In this document: piece after piece, positions 54,292 to 62,743 of the stretch | Layout: each line of letters begins with the position of its first letter | Numbering within the stretch: position 1 is the first letter of the stretch | Assembly: GCA_022678445.1 (NCBI GenBank) | Contig: JALBWU010000002.1 | Location: forward strand, 1-64,000 | Reading direction: 5' to 3' | DNA: 64,000 nucleotides | Source: Candidatus Aramenus sp. CH1 | GTDB taxonomy: Archaea > Thermoproteota > Thermoprotei_A > Sulfolobales > Sulfolobaceae | The notes under the pieces: model-generated | The model's database searches: none | Seen by the model: only the letters and a program-made list of their open reading frames with translations | What the model was told of the DNA's origin: nothing | Made by a program: the position numbers and the translations under genes

Positions 54292-55263
54292 ATGGATTGT
54301 GGTAAGGTAATCATAAAAAGGAGCGACTTCGTATTCGCCAAGAGGCTACTGTGGAAGATGAGGAATAAGAACAGCGAATTTGACGTCAAGGAGTTTATGG
54401 CAAAAGGAAGGGACTACTTGTACAACTACGCTGAGAAGAACGTTGGTCCCTTGGACCCAAGTAGGAGGGCCTTCCTTAAGGGATTGTTAATAGGCATTGG
54501 TGTAGTCGCAGTAGCTACCGCTGTACCTATGATAAACTCCTTGAACCCGACCCCAGTCTACTTGAAGAAGTTTCCCTGGATGGTGATCGTGGACTCAAAC
54601 GGTCAGCCTATTCAAGCTTCAAATATCCCAGTCAACGACCCTGAGATCCTGTTGTTCCAGTATCCAATGTTGGGAGACATCACCTTTTTGATAAACATGG
54701 GTGACGAGAACAATAACCCTGTGACCATTCCTCCGGTTACCGTGACTATTCCCGAGACGGGCAAGACGTACACTTTCCCTGGAGGCGTGGGTCCAAATAA
54801 GTCCATCGTAGCGTACAGCGCAATATGTCAGCACTTGGGTTGCGTGCCACCGGAGATACACTTCTTCCCTCCGAAGTACTTCGCCCCTGGAGGCACTCCT
54901 CCAAGCTACCTTCCACCAGACGCCTACAGCGCAGCGGTGAGCGCTGGGGCTAAGAGCGTCATACACTGCGACTGTCACGGCTCGACTTACGACCCATGGC
55001 ACGGGGCCGCAGTACTGACAGGCCCTACGGTGAGGCCCCTACCTTACGTTCAGTTGTATTGGGACCCCGACACTGACTACCTTTACGCAGTTGGGATGAA
55101 CATTAACGCTCCCCCAATAATGGATCACACGTCAGACCTAGAGGGCGCCGCTTACTTGGACTCTTACGATGAGACAACTGGGTGCCCCAAGGTACTCCTA
55201 CAGAAGGGACAAACGCCAAGTAACTGCTACACGCAAGTAGAAAACGACGGGAACCCGTTCTAA
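54292..55263 (+). CDS. soxL: SoxL Rieske iron-sulfur protein
   Basis: 323 residues. The Rieske [2Fe-2S] motifs CQHLGC and CDCHGSTYD are separated by about 45 residues rich in Pro and aromatics, a long insert typical of SoxL. A twin-arginine-like signal anchor SRRAFLKGLLIGIGVVAV lies near residue 56, so the domain is exported folded by Tat. It passes electrons from quinol within the SoxABCD complex. Divergent from soxA. A small membrane-protein gene follows 4-10 nt later. Confidence 0.95.
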   Translation: MDCGKVIIKRSDFVFAKRLLWKMRNKNSEFDVKEFMAKGRDYLYNYAEKNVGPLDPSRRAFLKGLLIGIGVVAVATAVPMINSLNPTPVYLKKFPWMVIVDSNGQPIQASNIPVNDPEILLFQYPMLGDITFLINMGDENNNPVTIPPVTVTIPETGKTYTFPGGVGPNKSIVAYSAICQHLGCVPPEIHFFPPKYFAPGGTPPSYLPPDAYSAAVSAGAKSVIHCDCHGSTYDPWHGAAVLTGPTVRPLPYVQLYWDPDTDYLYAVGMNINAPPIMDHTSDLEGAAYLDSYDETTGCPKVLLQKGQTPSNCYTQVENDGNPF

Positions 55264-55273
55264 GGTGATGCGC

Positions 55274-55414
55274 GTGACAAGGTTAGGGGTAGCTATAGTT
55301 GCGTTAATATTCGCCGCAACTGCAGCCTTAGCTTCTTTCATTATATACACTATCCTGTGGGATTCGTCTCCACCAGACCTAGTCCTTCCTTTACTTCATT
55401 TACTTAGTTTATGA
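55274..55414 (+). CDS. Small single-TM protein downstream of soxL (46-48 aa)
   Basis: A short reading frame opens right after the soxL stop. GGTGA (55264-55268) lies 5 nt before a GTG (55274), the same spacing as at doxA; an ATG two codons earlier is the alternative. The product VTRLGVAIVALIFAATAALA... has one transmembrane helix and a short Pro/Asp/Leu-rich tail. The coupled position makes it a candidate small subunit of the Sox complex. Confidence 0.65.
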   Translation: MTRLGVAIVALIFAATAALASFIIYTILWDSSPPDLVLPLLHLLSL

Positions 55415-55462
55415 GGTAAAATTTATAAGATACCACTTTTTGTTTTAATTTGTGATAATAGA

Positions 55463-55651
55463 ATGAAACTACCTTCAAGGATAGTGTTTGCTGCAATAGT
55501 ACTAGCGTTTTTCATTGTTGTTTCCTTACCCTTAAACTACGCCCTCAGCTTTGCGCTAGGCGTAGAGAACGCAACGATACTGGTAACGGCAATTTATATA
55601 ATATTAGCATCCATAGCCTTTGGCTGGGTGTTTTACAAGGATTTCTATTAA
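55463..55651 (+). CDS. Two-TM small membrane protein (62 aa)
   Basis: 62 residues: MKLPSRIVFAAIVLAFFIVV and a second helix ILVTAIYIILASIAFGWVFYKDFY. TATA-like AATTTATAAG at about 55420-55429 suggests separate transcription with a leader. Family not recognised. It lies between soxL and a set of four-helix proteins, so a role linked to the respiratory complex is possible. Confidence 0.6.
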   Translation: MKLPSRIVFAAIVLAFFIVVSLPLNYALSFALGVENATILVTAIYIILASIAFGWVFYKDFY

Positions 55652-55705
55652 CTTGTACTTTTCAAAACTAAACTTTTTATATTTCCTAATTTTTATCTAA
55701 TATCG

Positions 55706-56128
55706 ATGAGCTCTAGGTCTTTCCTAGACGTGTACAACAGCATAGCCTCTAAGTTCTCCAGGAACCAGTACACTCCAGCGTTGGCTGGGGCGGAACTGGC
55801 AAGCTTAATAGTAACTTACGTGGCGGGGATGGCAATGGCGGTGTACAAGCTTCCCTACTCTGGTGCCCCCATCACGGCACACATATACGCGGCGGCCTTC
55901 GACGTCATATTCGCCATAGCACTTTACGGCTCAGCGACTAGGGCAGAGAACACCGTTCTGAGGGTGTTAGCTGTCCTTGACATCTTCTCTGTGTTAGCTG
56001 CGGCGTTTGAGGGGCTCTTCTTCTTCGGAGGCTTTTCCACCCCCGACTACGCGTTGGCTATGGGCACAGGCTTCGTTTTCACGATAGCCTTTACTTCAGC
56101 CATCCTGTTCTACTCCTTGAGAAGGTAA
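55706..56128 (+). CDS. Four-TM membrane protein, paralogue A
   Basis: 140 residues with four helices and a short basic N-terminus. It aligns with the next gene product along its whole length: a His near the start of helix 2 (ITAHIYAAAF against LSSHLSLALL) and a C-terminal helix pair (GLFFFGGFSTPDYALAMGTG against GLAFYATFNYDFSYLMAVSF). The single conserved intramembrane His could be a heme or quinone ligand. Function unknown. Confidence 0.65.
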   Translation: MSSRSFLDVYNSIASKFSRNQYTPALAGAELASLIVTYVAGMAMAVYKLPYSGAPITAHIYAAAFDVIFAIALYGSATRAENTVLRVLAVLDIFSVLAAAFEGLFFFGGFSTPDYALAMGTGFVFTIAFTSAILFYSLRR

Positions 56129-56159
56129 GTCACAAAATTTTTTAAAATAGCAAAGTATT

Positions 56160-56173
56160 AAAGAAATATTTAT
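56160..56173 (+). promoter_or_regulatory. TATA region before paralogue B
   Basis: AAAGAAATATTTAT, centred about 26 bp before the ATG at 56194. Confidence 0.35.
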
Positions 56174-56193
56174 TTATCCCTCTTATTCAGATT

Positions 56194-56598
56194 ATGTTGA
56201 TAAATATGACAGAGAGAGTGAGCAGGAACACGCCAGTCCTAATTGCCTCAGCAGTGGAGTCAATCCTACTCATGGGGGCATTTATTGCGGGCACCGCGAC
56301 CACTCTAAACGACCAGTTTCCCATCCAGGCGTCCTGGATGGCCGCAATACTCTCCTCTCATCTAAGCTTGGCCTTATTGAGCGGGCTAGGGGCTGTACTC
56401 CTTTTCGCGCTCACTTATTTGAGCAACAGAAAGGACCTATTTTACCTAGGCCTACTTACCGCGGTGTTCGTGGCATTAGCTGCTGCAGGTGGGCTGGCGT
56501 TTTACGCCACGTTTAACTACGACTTCTCCTACCTAATGGCAGTGTCATTCTTGATAGCCATAATAACGTCTATTGGTTCCCTGGTGTACTCTCTATAG
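56194..56598 (+). CDS. Four-TM membrane protein, paralogue B
   Basis: 134 residues, same four-helix plan as the preceding gene, so probably a tandem duplication followed by divergence. Start is the ATG at 56194, or one four codons later. The next gene begins 10 nt downstream and is likely co-transcribed. Function unknown. Confidence 0.65.
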   Translation: MLINMTERVSRNTPVLIASAVESILLMGAFIAGTATTLNDQFPIQASWMAAILSSHLSLALLSGLGAVLLFALTYLSNRKDLFYLGLLTAVFVALAAAGGLAFYATFNYDFSYLMAVSFLIAIITSIGSLVYSL

Positions 56599-56608
56599 GT
56601 GCGAGTAA

Positions 56609-57136
56609 TTGGTGCCCATATCCCTCGTGCTAAACGTAATACACGGTTTTTTCTCATTAATTTATTACGGTGCGGTAATAATTTTTGGAGCGGTAGTGGC
56701 TCCAAGAATTTCTAAACTTTCAAGCGAGGCAGTTTTCGAGCTCATGACCAGGCTGTTCCCTACTATCCTAAGCTTCATCGAGGTTTCTGGGATGATAACA
56801 GTGGTCTTCGGCGCCGGAGAGTTCCTGCACTATATGATAGGCTACTACAAGGACGGGGGAATACAGGAGGTCACGTACGTACTTTTCTCAACGGGTTGGG
56901 GGGTCTGCGTGTTTGTTGGGGCGTTGTTTGGCATAGTAGGGTTCACAGTGGGTCTGCTTATAGGCCGCTACTTTGAGACTCTCTTTAAGTTGTACAGGTC
57001 CGTAGATCCCGCAACTGTGGATCAGATACACCTAGTAGAAAACAAGTTAAGGTTTTATTCCCTCCTAGGGACTGCCTTGCTCACGATAACGGTGATATTT
57101 ATGATCCTTGCGGTGTCTTTCCTACCTTTACCTTAG
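56609..57136 (+). CDS. Membrane protein, CopD/DUF-like (175 aa)
   Basis: 175 residues with four helices (about 8-30, 55-75, 90-120 and 148-172) and a cytoplasmic loop FETLFKLYRSVDPATVDQIHLVENKLRFYSLLG. TTG start with GGTG 6 nt upstream (a GTG one codon later is possible). A His in NVIHGFF (helix 1) and one in EFLHYMIGYY could bind heme, as in small cytochrome-b-like proteins; this is inference. Last gene of the set downstream of soxL. Confidence 0.6.
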   Translation: MVPISLVLNVIHGFFSLIYYGAVIIFGAVVAPRISKLSSEAVFELMTRLFPTILSFIEVSGMITVVFGAGEFLHYMIGYYKDGGIQEVTYVLFSTGWGVCVFVGALFGIVGFTVGLLIGRYFETLFKLYRSVDPATVDQIHLVENKLRFYSLLGTALLTITVIFMILAVSFLPLP

Positions 57137-57152
57137 TAAAAAAGGTGGTGGG

Positions 57153-58070
57153 TTAGGATAAGACTTCCTCTATTGAGCTCAACATTTCCTTGTAAGCGTT
57201 GTAGAAGTCGAGTATAGCGTTTTCCAGATGCCACTTGTCCTTCTCGTCCAAAAGGCTCTCGAGCGAGGGCCCTATGTTCCTCCCTACCACTACTGGTACG
57301 CTCACGTGGATGACCTCGTCCTTAAATACCCTGGGCGTCGCTACGCTCATGACCTTGTTCTCGTTGAGAGCTATTGCCTTGATTATATCTGCAATGATGG
57401 TGCCTGGTCCCCAAGTGGTTCCTCCCATCACCCTGATTATCTCCCCCGGTATCGTCTTTACGTACCTTGAGACCTCCTCCTTGTCGATGTTGAACTGATC
57501 AATAGGCTTCCCCTTCACGGTGACGGTACTCCAGAGCACAACGGCGTCCTCGCCGTGCTCCCCTCCTACGAAGCCGTTTACCTCGTAGACTGGGACGCGG
57601 AGCTTCTTGGCTATGTACGCCCTCATTCTCATGGTCTCCACTTGGTCCCCGGTGCTTATTACCATTTCCTTAGAGAACTTGGCAAAGACCGACGCCATCA
57701 TGTCCACTGGGTTGGTGACCATTACGTATATTGCCCCTGGGTTAGCCTTGGGCAACTTCCTGGTTAGGTCGATCATGATCTTGGCATTATCCTTGAACAG
57801 ATCTCTCCTGCTCATCCCAACTTTCCTCGGCTTCCCCGCTGAGATAACAACTATGTCGTTCCCTGACACGTCGTCGAGGTTGTTGGTCGAGAGTACCTCG
57901 GTTCTAATTCCCTTGGTGGCCATGGCATGCCGGAGCTCGTGTTCAAACTTCTCCGGCAACTCGGGTATTATGTCATATACAGTGACTTCGTCGAACACCC
58001 CGTTCATTACCGCGGAGTAAGCGATCGTCTGACCTATCTTACCTATTCCTATGAAGGCAATTTTAGTCAT
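57153..58070 (-). CDS. mdh: Malate dehydrogenase (LDH/MDH superfamily)
   Basis: 305 residues. NAD(P)-binding [10 protein letters not shown] at the N-terminus, substrate-binding Arg in [11 protein letters not shown], catalytic Asp near VTNPVDMM and catalytic His in GGEHGEDAV (about 170). It oxidises malate to oxaloacetate for the citrate and methylcitrate cycles. It is divergent from the prp-type operon, whose citrate synthase would use its product. Confidence 0.92.
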   Translation of the reverse strand: MTKIAFIGIGKIGQTIAYSAVMNGVFDEVTVYDIIPELPEKFEHELRHAMATKGIRTEVLSTNNLDDVSGNDIVVISAGKPRKVGMSRRDLFKDNAKIMIDLTRKLPKANPGAIYVMVTNPVDMMASVFAKFSKEMVISTGDQVETMRMRAYIAKKLRVPVYEVNGFVGGEHGEDAVVLWSTVTVKGKPIDQFNIDKEEVSRYVKTIPGEIIRVMGGTTWGPGTIIADIIKAIALNENKVMSVATPRVFKDEVIHVSVPVVVGRNIGPSLESLLDEKDKWHLENAILDFYNAYKEMLSSIEEVLS

Positions 58071-58154
58071 GATTCATCATGATTAAATATTGTCAGCTAT
58101 TTATTTAAATTTTTCTTATAAAGTTTATATTGGATTCTTACACAAATAGATCTT

Positions 58155-59429
58155 ATGGAGCTGGCGGAAATACTCTCAAGCTACTCGGTTTCAATTTCAT
58201 ATGAAGACTTAGACGAGAAGGTGGTGAGGGAGGCGAAAAGGAGGTTGATAGACTCGCTGGCGGTGGCAAAGGCAGCAGTGGACTCAGAGCCGGCTAAAAT
58301 AGTAGAAGGGCTATTCCCCTCCTTCCAAGGGCAGTACCTAACTCTCTTGGGGAAAGGGAAGGTGACCCCAGACCTTTCCGCTTTTTACAACACCCTGTTA
58401 ATCAGGTTCTGGGACTTCAATGATACCTACTTGTCGCTGGAGCCCCTCCACCCAAGCGACATGATAGGCGGACTCCTTTCTCTAGGGATAGAGAAAACCG
58501 GTAAGGAGTTGATCACCGCGATAGCTGTGGGGTACGAGGTAGGGACTAGGTTGTGCGACTCCGCCTCCCTAAGGAAGAGGGGCTTCGACCACGTTAATTA
58601 CCTCCAAGTAGCCGCAGCTACGGCTCTGTCAAACCTGCTTGGGTTAAGCGAGGAGGAGACCTACAACGCCATCTCAATCTCGTTAATACCTCACGTAGCC
58701 TTGAGACAGACGAGGAGGGGGAAACTGTCAATGTGGAAGGCTGGGGCAGCAGCCGAGGCAGTGAGGAACGCGGTATTCGCGACCCTGTTGGCAAAGCAAG
58801 GTTTCACTGGGCCTTCGGACCCGTTCTCTGGAGACATGGGGTTCAAGCTAATAGTTGATCTTGATGTTAAGAACTTCGAGAGGATGGGGGCAAGCAAGAT
58901 ATTGGAGACGTCAATAAAGAAGTACCCAGTAGAGTACCACGCCCAAGCCCTCGTGGAGGCATTGCTCAGCCTTGAGGTGGAGGGAGAGGTAAGGAGAGTG
59001 GTTGTGGAGACCTATGAGGCTGGGAAGTCCATCTTGGCGGACCCAGAGAAGTGGAACCCGGACACAAAGGAGACTGCAGACCACAGTATCCCGTTTATTG
59101 TGGCCTCAACCTTATTAAGGGGCGACATGTGGCTGGAGAACTACTCAATGCAGACCAACGAGAAAGTGAGGGAACTCATGAAAAAGGTAGAAGTTATCGA
59201 GAACGAAGAGTACACAAAGGTATACCCCAGGGAGTTGCCTACTAGGGTAACGGTCTACACAGATAAGGGGACATATTCCAGCGAGGTGAGGTCCCCTAAA
59301 GGTTACCTCAACAATCCGATGAGCGACGAAGAAGTGGAAAAGAAGGCGAGGAGGCTGGGGTTAAGCGAAGAGATAATTTCAAAGGTATGGGAAATAGAAG
59401 GACACAAGGTGAAGGAAATTGTTGCCTAA
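58155..59429 (+). CDS. prpD: MmgE/PrpD family dehydratase (2-methylcitrate dehydratase)
   Basis: 424 residues. MmgE/PrpD fold with the signature DFNDTYLSLEPLHPSDMIGGLLSLG (about 93-117) and the RRGKLSMWKAGAAAEAVRNAVF helix. With prpB and citrate synthase downstream, the likely reaction is dehydration of 2-methylcitrate. The gene's last bases overlap the TTG start of prpB. The TATA-like AAAGTTTATATT lies about 35 bp upstream. Confidence 0.88.
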   Translation: MELAEILSSYSVSISYEDLDEKVVREAKRRLIDSLAVAKAAVDSEPAKIVEGLFPSFQGQYLTLLGKGKVTPDLSAFYNTLLIRFWDFNDTYLSLEPLHPSDMIGGLLSLGIEKTGKELITAIAVGYEVGTRLCDSASLRKRGFDHVNYLQVAAATALSNLLGLSEEETYNAISISLIPHVALRQTRRGKLSMWKAGAAAEAVRNAVFATLLAKQGFTGPSDPFSGDMGFKLIVDLDVKNFERMGASKILETSIKKYPVEYHAQALVEALLSLEVEGEVRRVVVETYEAGKSILADPEKWNPDTKETADHSIPFIVASTLLRGDMWLENYSMQTNEKVRELMKKVEVIENEEYTKVYPRELPTRVTVYTDKGTYSSEVRSPKGYLNNPMSDEEVEKKARRLGLSEEIISKVWEIEGHKVKEIVA

Positions 59430-60249
59430 GGAGTTCACAGTAGTGCCAGGAGTGTTTAACCCCTTTACAGCATTGTTGGCAGAAAAGGTAGGCTTCAAGG
59501 TAGTCTACCTGTCAGGCGGTGCCCTCACTTCCTCCTTTGGCCTCCCAGACATTGGGCTCATTAGCCTCGAGGAGCTGGTGTACATGGTCAAAAAGATAAG
59601 GGAGGTGACGAGTATACCTATGATAGTAGACGCGGACACGGGGTTCGGTGAGGCAATCAATGTCTATAGGACCGTCAAGTTGTTGGAGGGGGCGGGAGCG
59701 GACGCTATACAAATAGAGGACCAGCAGATGCCGAAGAAGTGTGGACACTTGGACGGGAAGGAAGTGGTGGACAGGAGGACCATGATATCCAAGATAAAAG
59801 CTGCGGTGAGGGCTAGGAAGGAAGCGTTAATCATAGCCAGGGTAGACTCAAGGGATGTAATAGGCATAGACGACGCCATTGAGAGGGCGAAGGCGTACCT
59901 CGAAGCTGGGGCAGACGTGATCTTCCCTGAAGCGCTGCACTCAAAGGAGGAGTTCGAGAGGTTTGCCAGGGAGGTAAAGGCCCCGCTCTTGGCAAACATG
60001 ACGGAGTTCGGCAAGACCCCCTTCATAACCGCAGAGGAGTTCAAGGCTATGGGCTACACCTACGTCATCTTTCCCGTGACAATATTTAGGGTAGCGGCCA
60101 AAGCCATGAAGGAGGCGCTGGAAGTTTTAATGATGGAAGGGACCCAGAAACCTCTCCTAGAAAAGATGATGACTAGGAAGGAACAGTACGAAATAATTAA
60201 TTATAACTTCTATGAAAAGTTAGATAAGGAACTTGAGAAACTTTTATAA
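59419..60249 (+). CDS. prpB: Methylisocitrate lyase (isocitrate lyase/PEP mutase family)
   Basis: 276 residues. Metal site VDADTGFGEA (about 73-82) and catalytic loop with KKCGHLDGKEVV (Cys about 112), both characteristic of PrpB. It cleaves 2-methylisocitrate into pyruvate and succinate. The TTG start overlaps prpD by 11 nt, giving coupled translation. Completes propionyl-CoA disposal with the neighbouring genes. Confidence 0.92.
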   Translation: MLPKEFTVVPGVFNPFTALLAEKVGFKVVYLSGGALTSSFGLPDIGLISLEELVYMVKKIREVTSIPMIVDADTGFGEAINVYRTVKLLEGAGADAIQIEDQQMPKKCGHLDGKEVVDRRTMISKIKAAVRARKEALIIARVDSRDVIGIDDAIERAKAYLEAGADVIFPEALHSKEEFERFAREVKAPLLANMTEFGKTPFITAEEFKAMGYTYVIFPVTIFRVAAKAMKEALEVLMMEGTQKPLLEKMMTRKEQYEIINYNFYEKLDKELEKLL

Positions 60250-60274
60250 TTTTCGAAATGTATAATATTACATT

Positions 60275-60700
60275 ATGACAAGTAAAGTTAAGTACTTGAT
60301 AACTAAGCCCCCTGTCACAGTTCAGAAGGGCACTCCTATTAGGGAGGCAGTAAGGTTAATGGCGTCCATAAATATAGGCTCAGTGGTCGTACTCGACGGA
60401 GAGAAGTTAATGGGGATAGTCACGGAGAGGGACGTGATAAGGGCTTTGGCCAAAGGTATCTCGTTGGACGAGCCAGTGGAGAAAATAGGGACGACAGGTC
60501 GCCTAGTCACGGTCTCTGAGGATGACAGCGTATACCTTGCAGCAGAGAAGTTTTCCGCGTACGGTATAAGGCATCTCATTGTCACGGACTCTGACGGCAA
60601 GTTCGTAGGGGTGATCTCGATCAGGGATTTGATCAGAGAGTCCCACGTTCTTAAGGCCCTCTCTACAATCTCAGAGGAGGAGTTTACGGGGAGTGATTGA
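60275..60700 (+). CDS. Two-CBS-domain protein in methylcitrate operon
   Basis: 141 residues: a tandem CBS pair. PPVTVQKGTPIREAVRLMASINIGSVVVLDGEKLMGIVTERDVIRAL is the first domain and GRLVTVSEDDSVYLAAEKFSAYGIRHLIVTDSDGKFVGVISIRDLI the second. Such pairs bind AMP, ATP or other adenosyl ligands and regulate enzymes or DNA-binding proteins. Its position between prpB and citrate synthase, with the stop overlapping the next gene, suggests regulation of that pathway; the ligand is not known. Confidence 0.9.
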   Translation: MTSKVKYLITKPPVTVQKGTPIREAVRLMASINIGSVVVLDGEKLMGIVTERDVIRALAKGISLDEPVEKIGTTGRLVTVSEDDSVYLAAEKFSAYGIRHLIVTDSDGKFVGVISIRDLIRESHVLKALSTISEEEFTGSD

Positions 60701-60702
60701 AG

Positions 60703-61833
60703 ATGAGCGTTGTGAGTAAAGGGCTAGAGAACGTGTTCATAAAGGCTACCTCCCTGACCTACATAGACGGAGAAAGGGGCATCCTGAGGTACAGGGGGTA
60801 CGACATAGATGACTTAGTGAAGAACTGCAGTTACGAGGAAGTGGTTTACCTAATGCTTTACGGAGACCTCCCAAACGAATCCCAGCTTAAGAGGGTTAGG
60901 GAAAAGATCAACAGGAGCTACGACGTACCTCCGCCGGTGATAAGGATCTTGGAGGAGCTACCACAAGACGCTGACGCAATAGGCATGATGGAGACTGCTT
61001 TTAGCGCTCTTGCATCCTACTACAACTATGGTTGGAAGAAGGGAGAAAACACTGAGAGGGCCCTTGAGATAATAGCGAAGACTGCGACAGTAGTGGCAAA
61101 CGTGTACAGACTGAAGGAGGGACTTCCCTCCACGTTGTTGGAACCGTCGGAGAGCTACGCCAAGAGCTTCTTGAGAGCTACATTCTCTAGGGAACCCAGT
61201 AAGAAGGAGGTTGAAGCCATGAACGCGGCCTTAATACTGTACACAGACCACGAAGTTCCGGCTTCAACGACTGCGGCCCTAGTTACCTCTTCCACACTAT
61301 CTGATCTATACTCTTGTATAGTCTCAGCCCTTGCTGCGTTGAAGGGGCCACTTCACGGCGGTGCAGCTGAGGCCGCCTTCCAGCAGTTCCTGGAGATAAA
61401 GGAACCGGAAAAGGTAGAGGAGTGGTTCGAAAATAATGTGATCAAGGAGAAGAAGAGGTTGATGGGATTTGGCCACAGGGTTTACAAGACATACGACCCT
61501 AGGTGCAGGATATTTAAGGAGTACGCAAGGGAGTTAGCTAAGACCCCTGAGGCGAGAAAGCTATACGAGGTGGCTGAGAAGTTAGAGAAGCTGGGGATAA
61601 GGCACTTCTCCGAGAAGAAGATATACCCTAACACGGACTTCTACTCCGGGCTAGTGTTCTACTGCATGGGCTTTCCTGTTTACATGTTCACTTCGCTTTT
61701 CGCCTTGTCCAGGGTCCTCGGCTGGTTGGCACACTTGATAGAGTACGTGGAAGAACAGCACAGGCTCATTAGGCCTAGAGCCCTTTACGTGGGGCCAGAA
61801 AAGAGAGACTTCGTTCCGATCTATTCAAGGTAA
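60703..61833 (+). CDS. Citrate synthase / 2-methylcitrate synthase
   Basis: 376 residues from the ATG at MSVVSKGLENVF. This start matches the Saccharolobus enzyme as I recall it and is preceded by GGGGAG (60688-60693). Active-site residues are the His in GPLHGGAAEAAFQQF, the His in GFGHRVYKTYDPR and the Asp near its C-terminal part. It condenses oxaloacetate with acetyl-CoA or propionyl-CoA; archaeal enzymes often accept both, and the prpBD context favours a methylcitrate role here. Confidence 0.93.
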   Translation: MSVVSKGLENVFIKATSLTYIDGERGILRYRGYDIDDLVKNCSYEEVVYLMLYGDLPNESQLKRVREKINRSYDVPPPVIRILEELPQDADAIGMMETAFSALASYYNYGWKKGENTERALEIIAKTATVVANVYRLKEGLPSTLLEPSESYAKSFLRATFSREPSKKEVEAMNAALILYTDHEVPASTTAALVTSSTLSDLYSCIVSALAALKGPLHGGAAEAAFQQFLEIKEPEKVEEWFENNVIKEKKRLMGFGHRVYKTYDPRCRIFKEYARELAKTPEARKLYEVAEKLEKLGIRHFSEKKIYPNTDFYSGLVFYCMGFPVYMFTSLFALSRVLGWLAHLIEYVEEQHRLIRPRALYVGPEKRDFVPIYSR

Positions 61834-61870
61834 TTTTTATTTACTTCTTCTTATACTATTTATTAAAAAT
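61834..61870 (+). terminator. T-rich terminator after citrate synthase operon
   Basis: TTTTTATTTACTTCTTC directly after the stop, followed by AT-rich sequence with the promoter of the next gene. Confidence 0.4.
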
Positions 61871-61950
61871 AAATAAATTTTTAATTTACTTGATACTTTC
61901 AAAGAAAACATTTATAAATAAGAATGTATAAACATGTATATTGATGAGTA

Positions 61951-62256
61951 ATGGGATACGAGAATATACCAGGACTCATAGGTGTGTATAAAATTGTGGG
62001 TAGCGGTCTAGAAAAGGTGTACGGGCAAGACCTGAAGGTAGACAAGGACAAGCTAATACAAATCTTGATGGAGAACATGAGGATTGGAGAGGAGGAGGCT
62101 AGGAAAATAGGTCTCGGCTCGCTGATGGGGTTTGCGATGATACTGGACGACTTGGGCATTACTTACCTTAACGGGGCCCTAGTTGTGGTGGACGCCGTAA
62201 AGACCAACTGGGAGATAGTGGTTAGGGAGCTACAGTCTGGGGTGGTAAGGGTATGA
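61951..62256 (+). CDS. DUF2173/roadblock-like protein A
   Basis: 101 residues, soluble. The pattern GLIGVYKIVGSGLEKVYGQDL, helix NMRIGEEEARKIGLGSLMGFAM, then two strands and WEIVVREL matches DUF2173, a roadblock/LC7-like fold. The following gene product has the same domain. The stop overlaps the next start by 4 nt (ATGA), so both are made together. Role unknown. A TATA-like ACATTTATAAAT lies about 36 bp upstream. Confidence 0.65.
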   Translation: MGYENIPGLIGVYKIVGSGLEKVYGQDLKVDKDKLIQILMENMRIGEEEARKIGLGSLMGFAMILDDLGITYLNGALVVVDAVKTNWEIVVRELQSGVVRV

Positions 62257-62723
62257 GCAAGGTAAAGGGTTACGTGGGAAGCGTGAAGATAGACGACTCG
62301 GGCAACGTAGTTAGGACTGACCTAGACAAGGAAGAGGCGGAGGAAATAGCGAATGCCTTGAAGTTTAACGTGCAGAAGGGAAACGAGGAAGCGAGGGAAC
62401 TGGGCTTTAGCAAGATGCACGGCTTTGCCATGTTTGGGTCTGAGAAGAGCCTCGCTTTTATGAAGAACAAGGCCCTACTCGTCAGGACCAAGGAGGCGGA
62501 TTGGCAGGAACTCTTCGTCATGTACACTTACATAAAGAGCTGGCTAGCTGGAGGAATAGCGCTTATAGCGATTTCCATCGTTATGTTCATCTTGGCCATA
62601 TTTACCTCTGCTCTGGACTACTTCGCGCCGGAACCGAGGTTGTATCTACCGTCTATCCTACTCTTAATAGGGGTATTCATGGTAGGGCTATCCAAAACTA
62701 GGTTCAGCTATAGGCTAGAGTAA
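62253..62723 (+). CDS. DUF2173/roadblock-like protein B with two TM helices
   Basis: 156 residues. The first 90 residues align with protein A (GYVGSVKIDDSGNVVRTDL, NEEARELGFSKMHGFAMFG, ADWQELFVMY). They are followed by two transmembrane helices (about 95-120 and 128-148). A soluble and a membrane-anchored paralogue made from overlapping genes suggests a heteromeric sensor or scaffold at the membrane. Function unknown. Confidence 0.65.
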   Translation: MSKVKGYVGSVKIDDSGNVVRTDLDKEEAEEIANALKFNVQKGNEEARELGFSKMHGFAMFGSEKSLAFMKNKALLVRTKEADWQELFVMYTYIKSWLAGGIALIAISIVMFILAIFTSALDYFAPEPRLYLPSILLLIGVFMVGLSKTRFSYRLE

Positions 62724-62743
62724 TTTCGTATTTTTGCTCTTCA

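Noticed and set aside
58060-58085. ATGATGA-containing palindrome TCATGATTCATCATGA before malate dehydrogenase as an sRNA box
   Set aside because: The nearby CTGA is on the wrong side for a C/D RNA; the sequence is simply the start-codon region.
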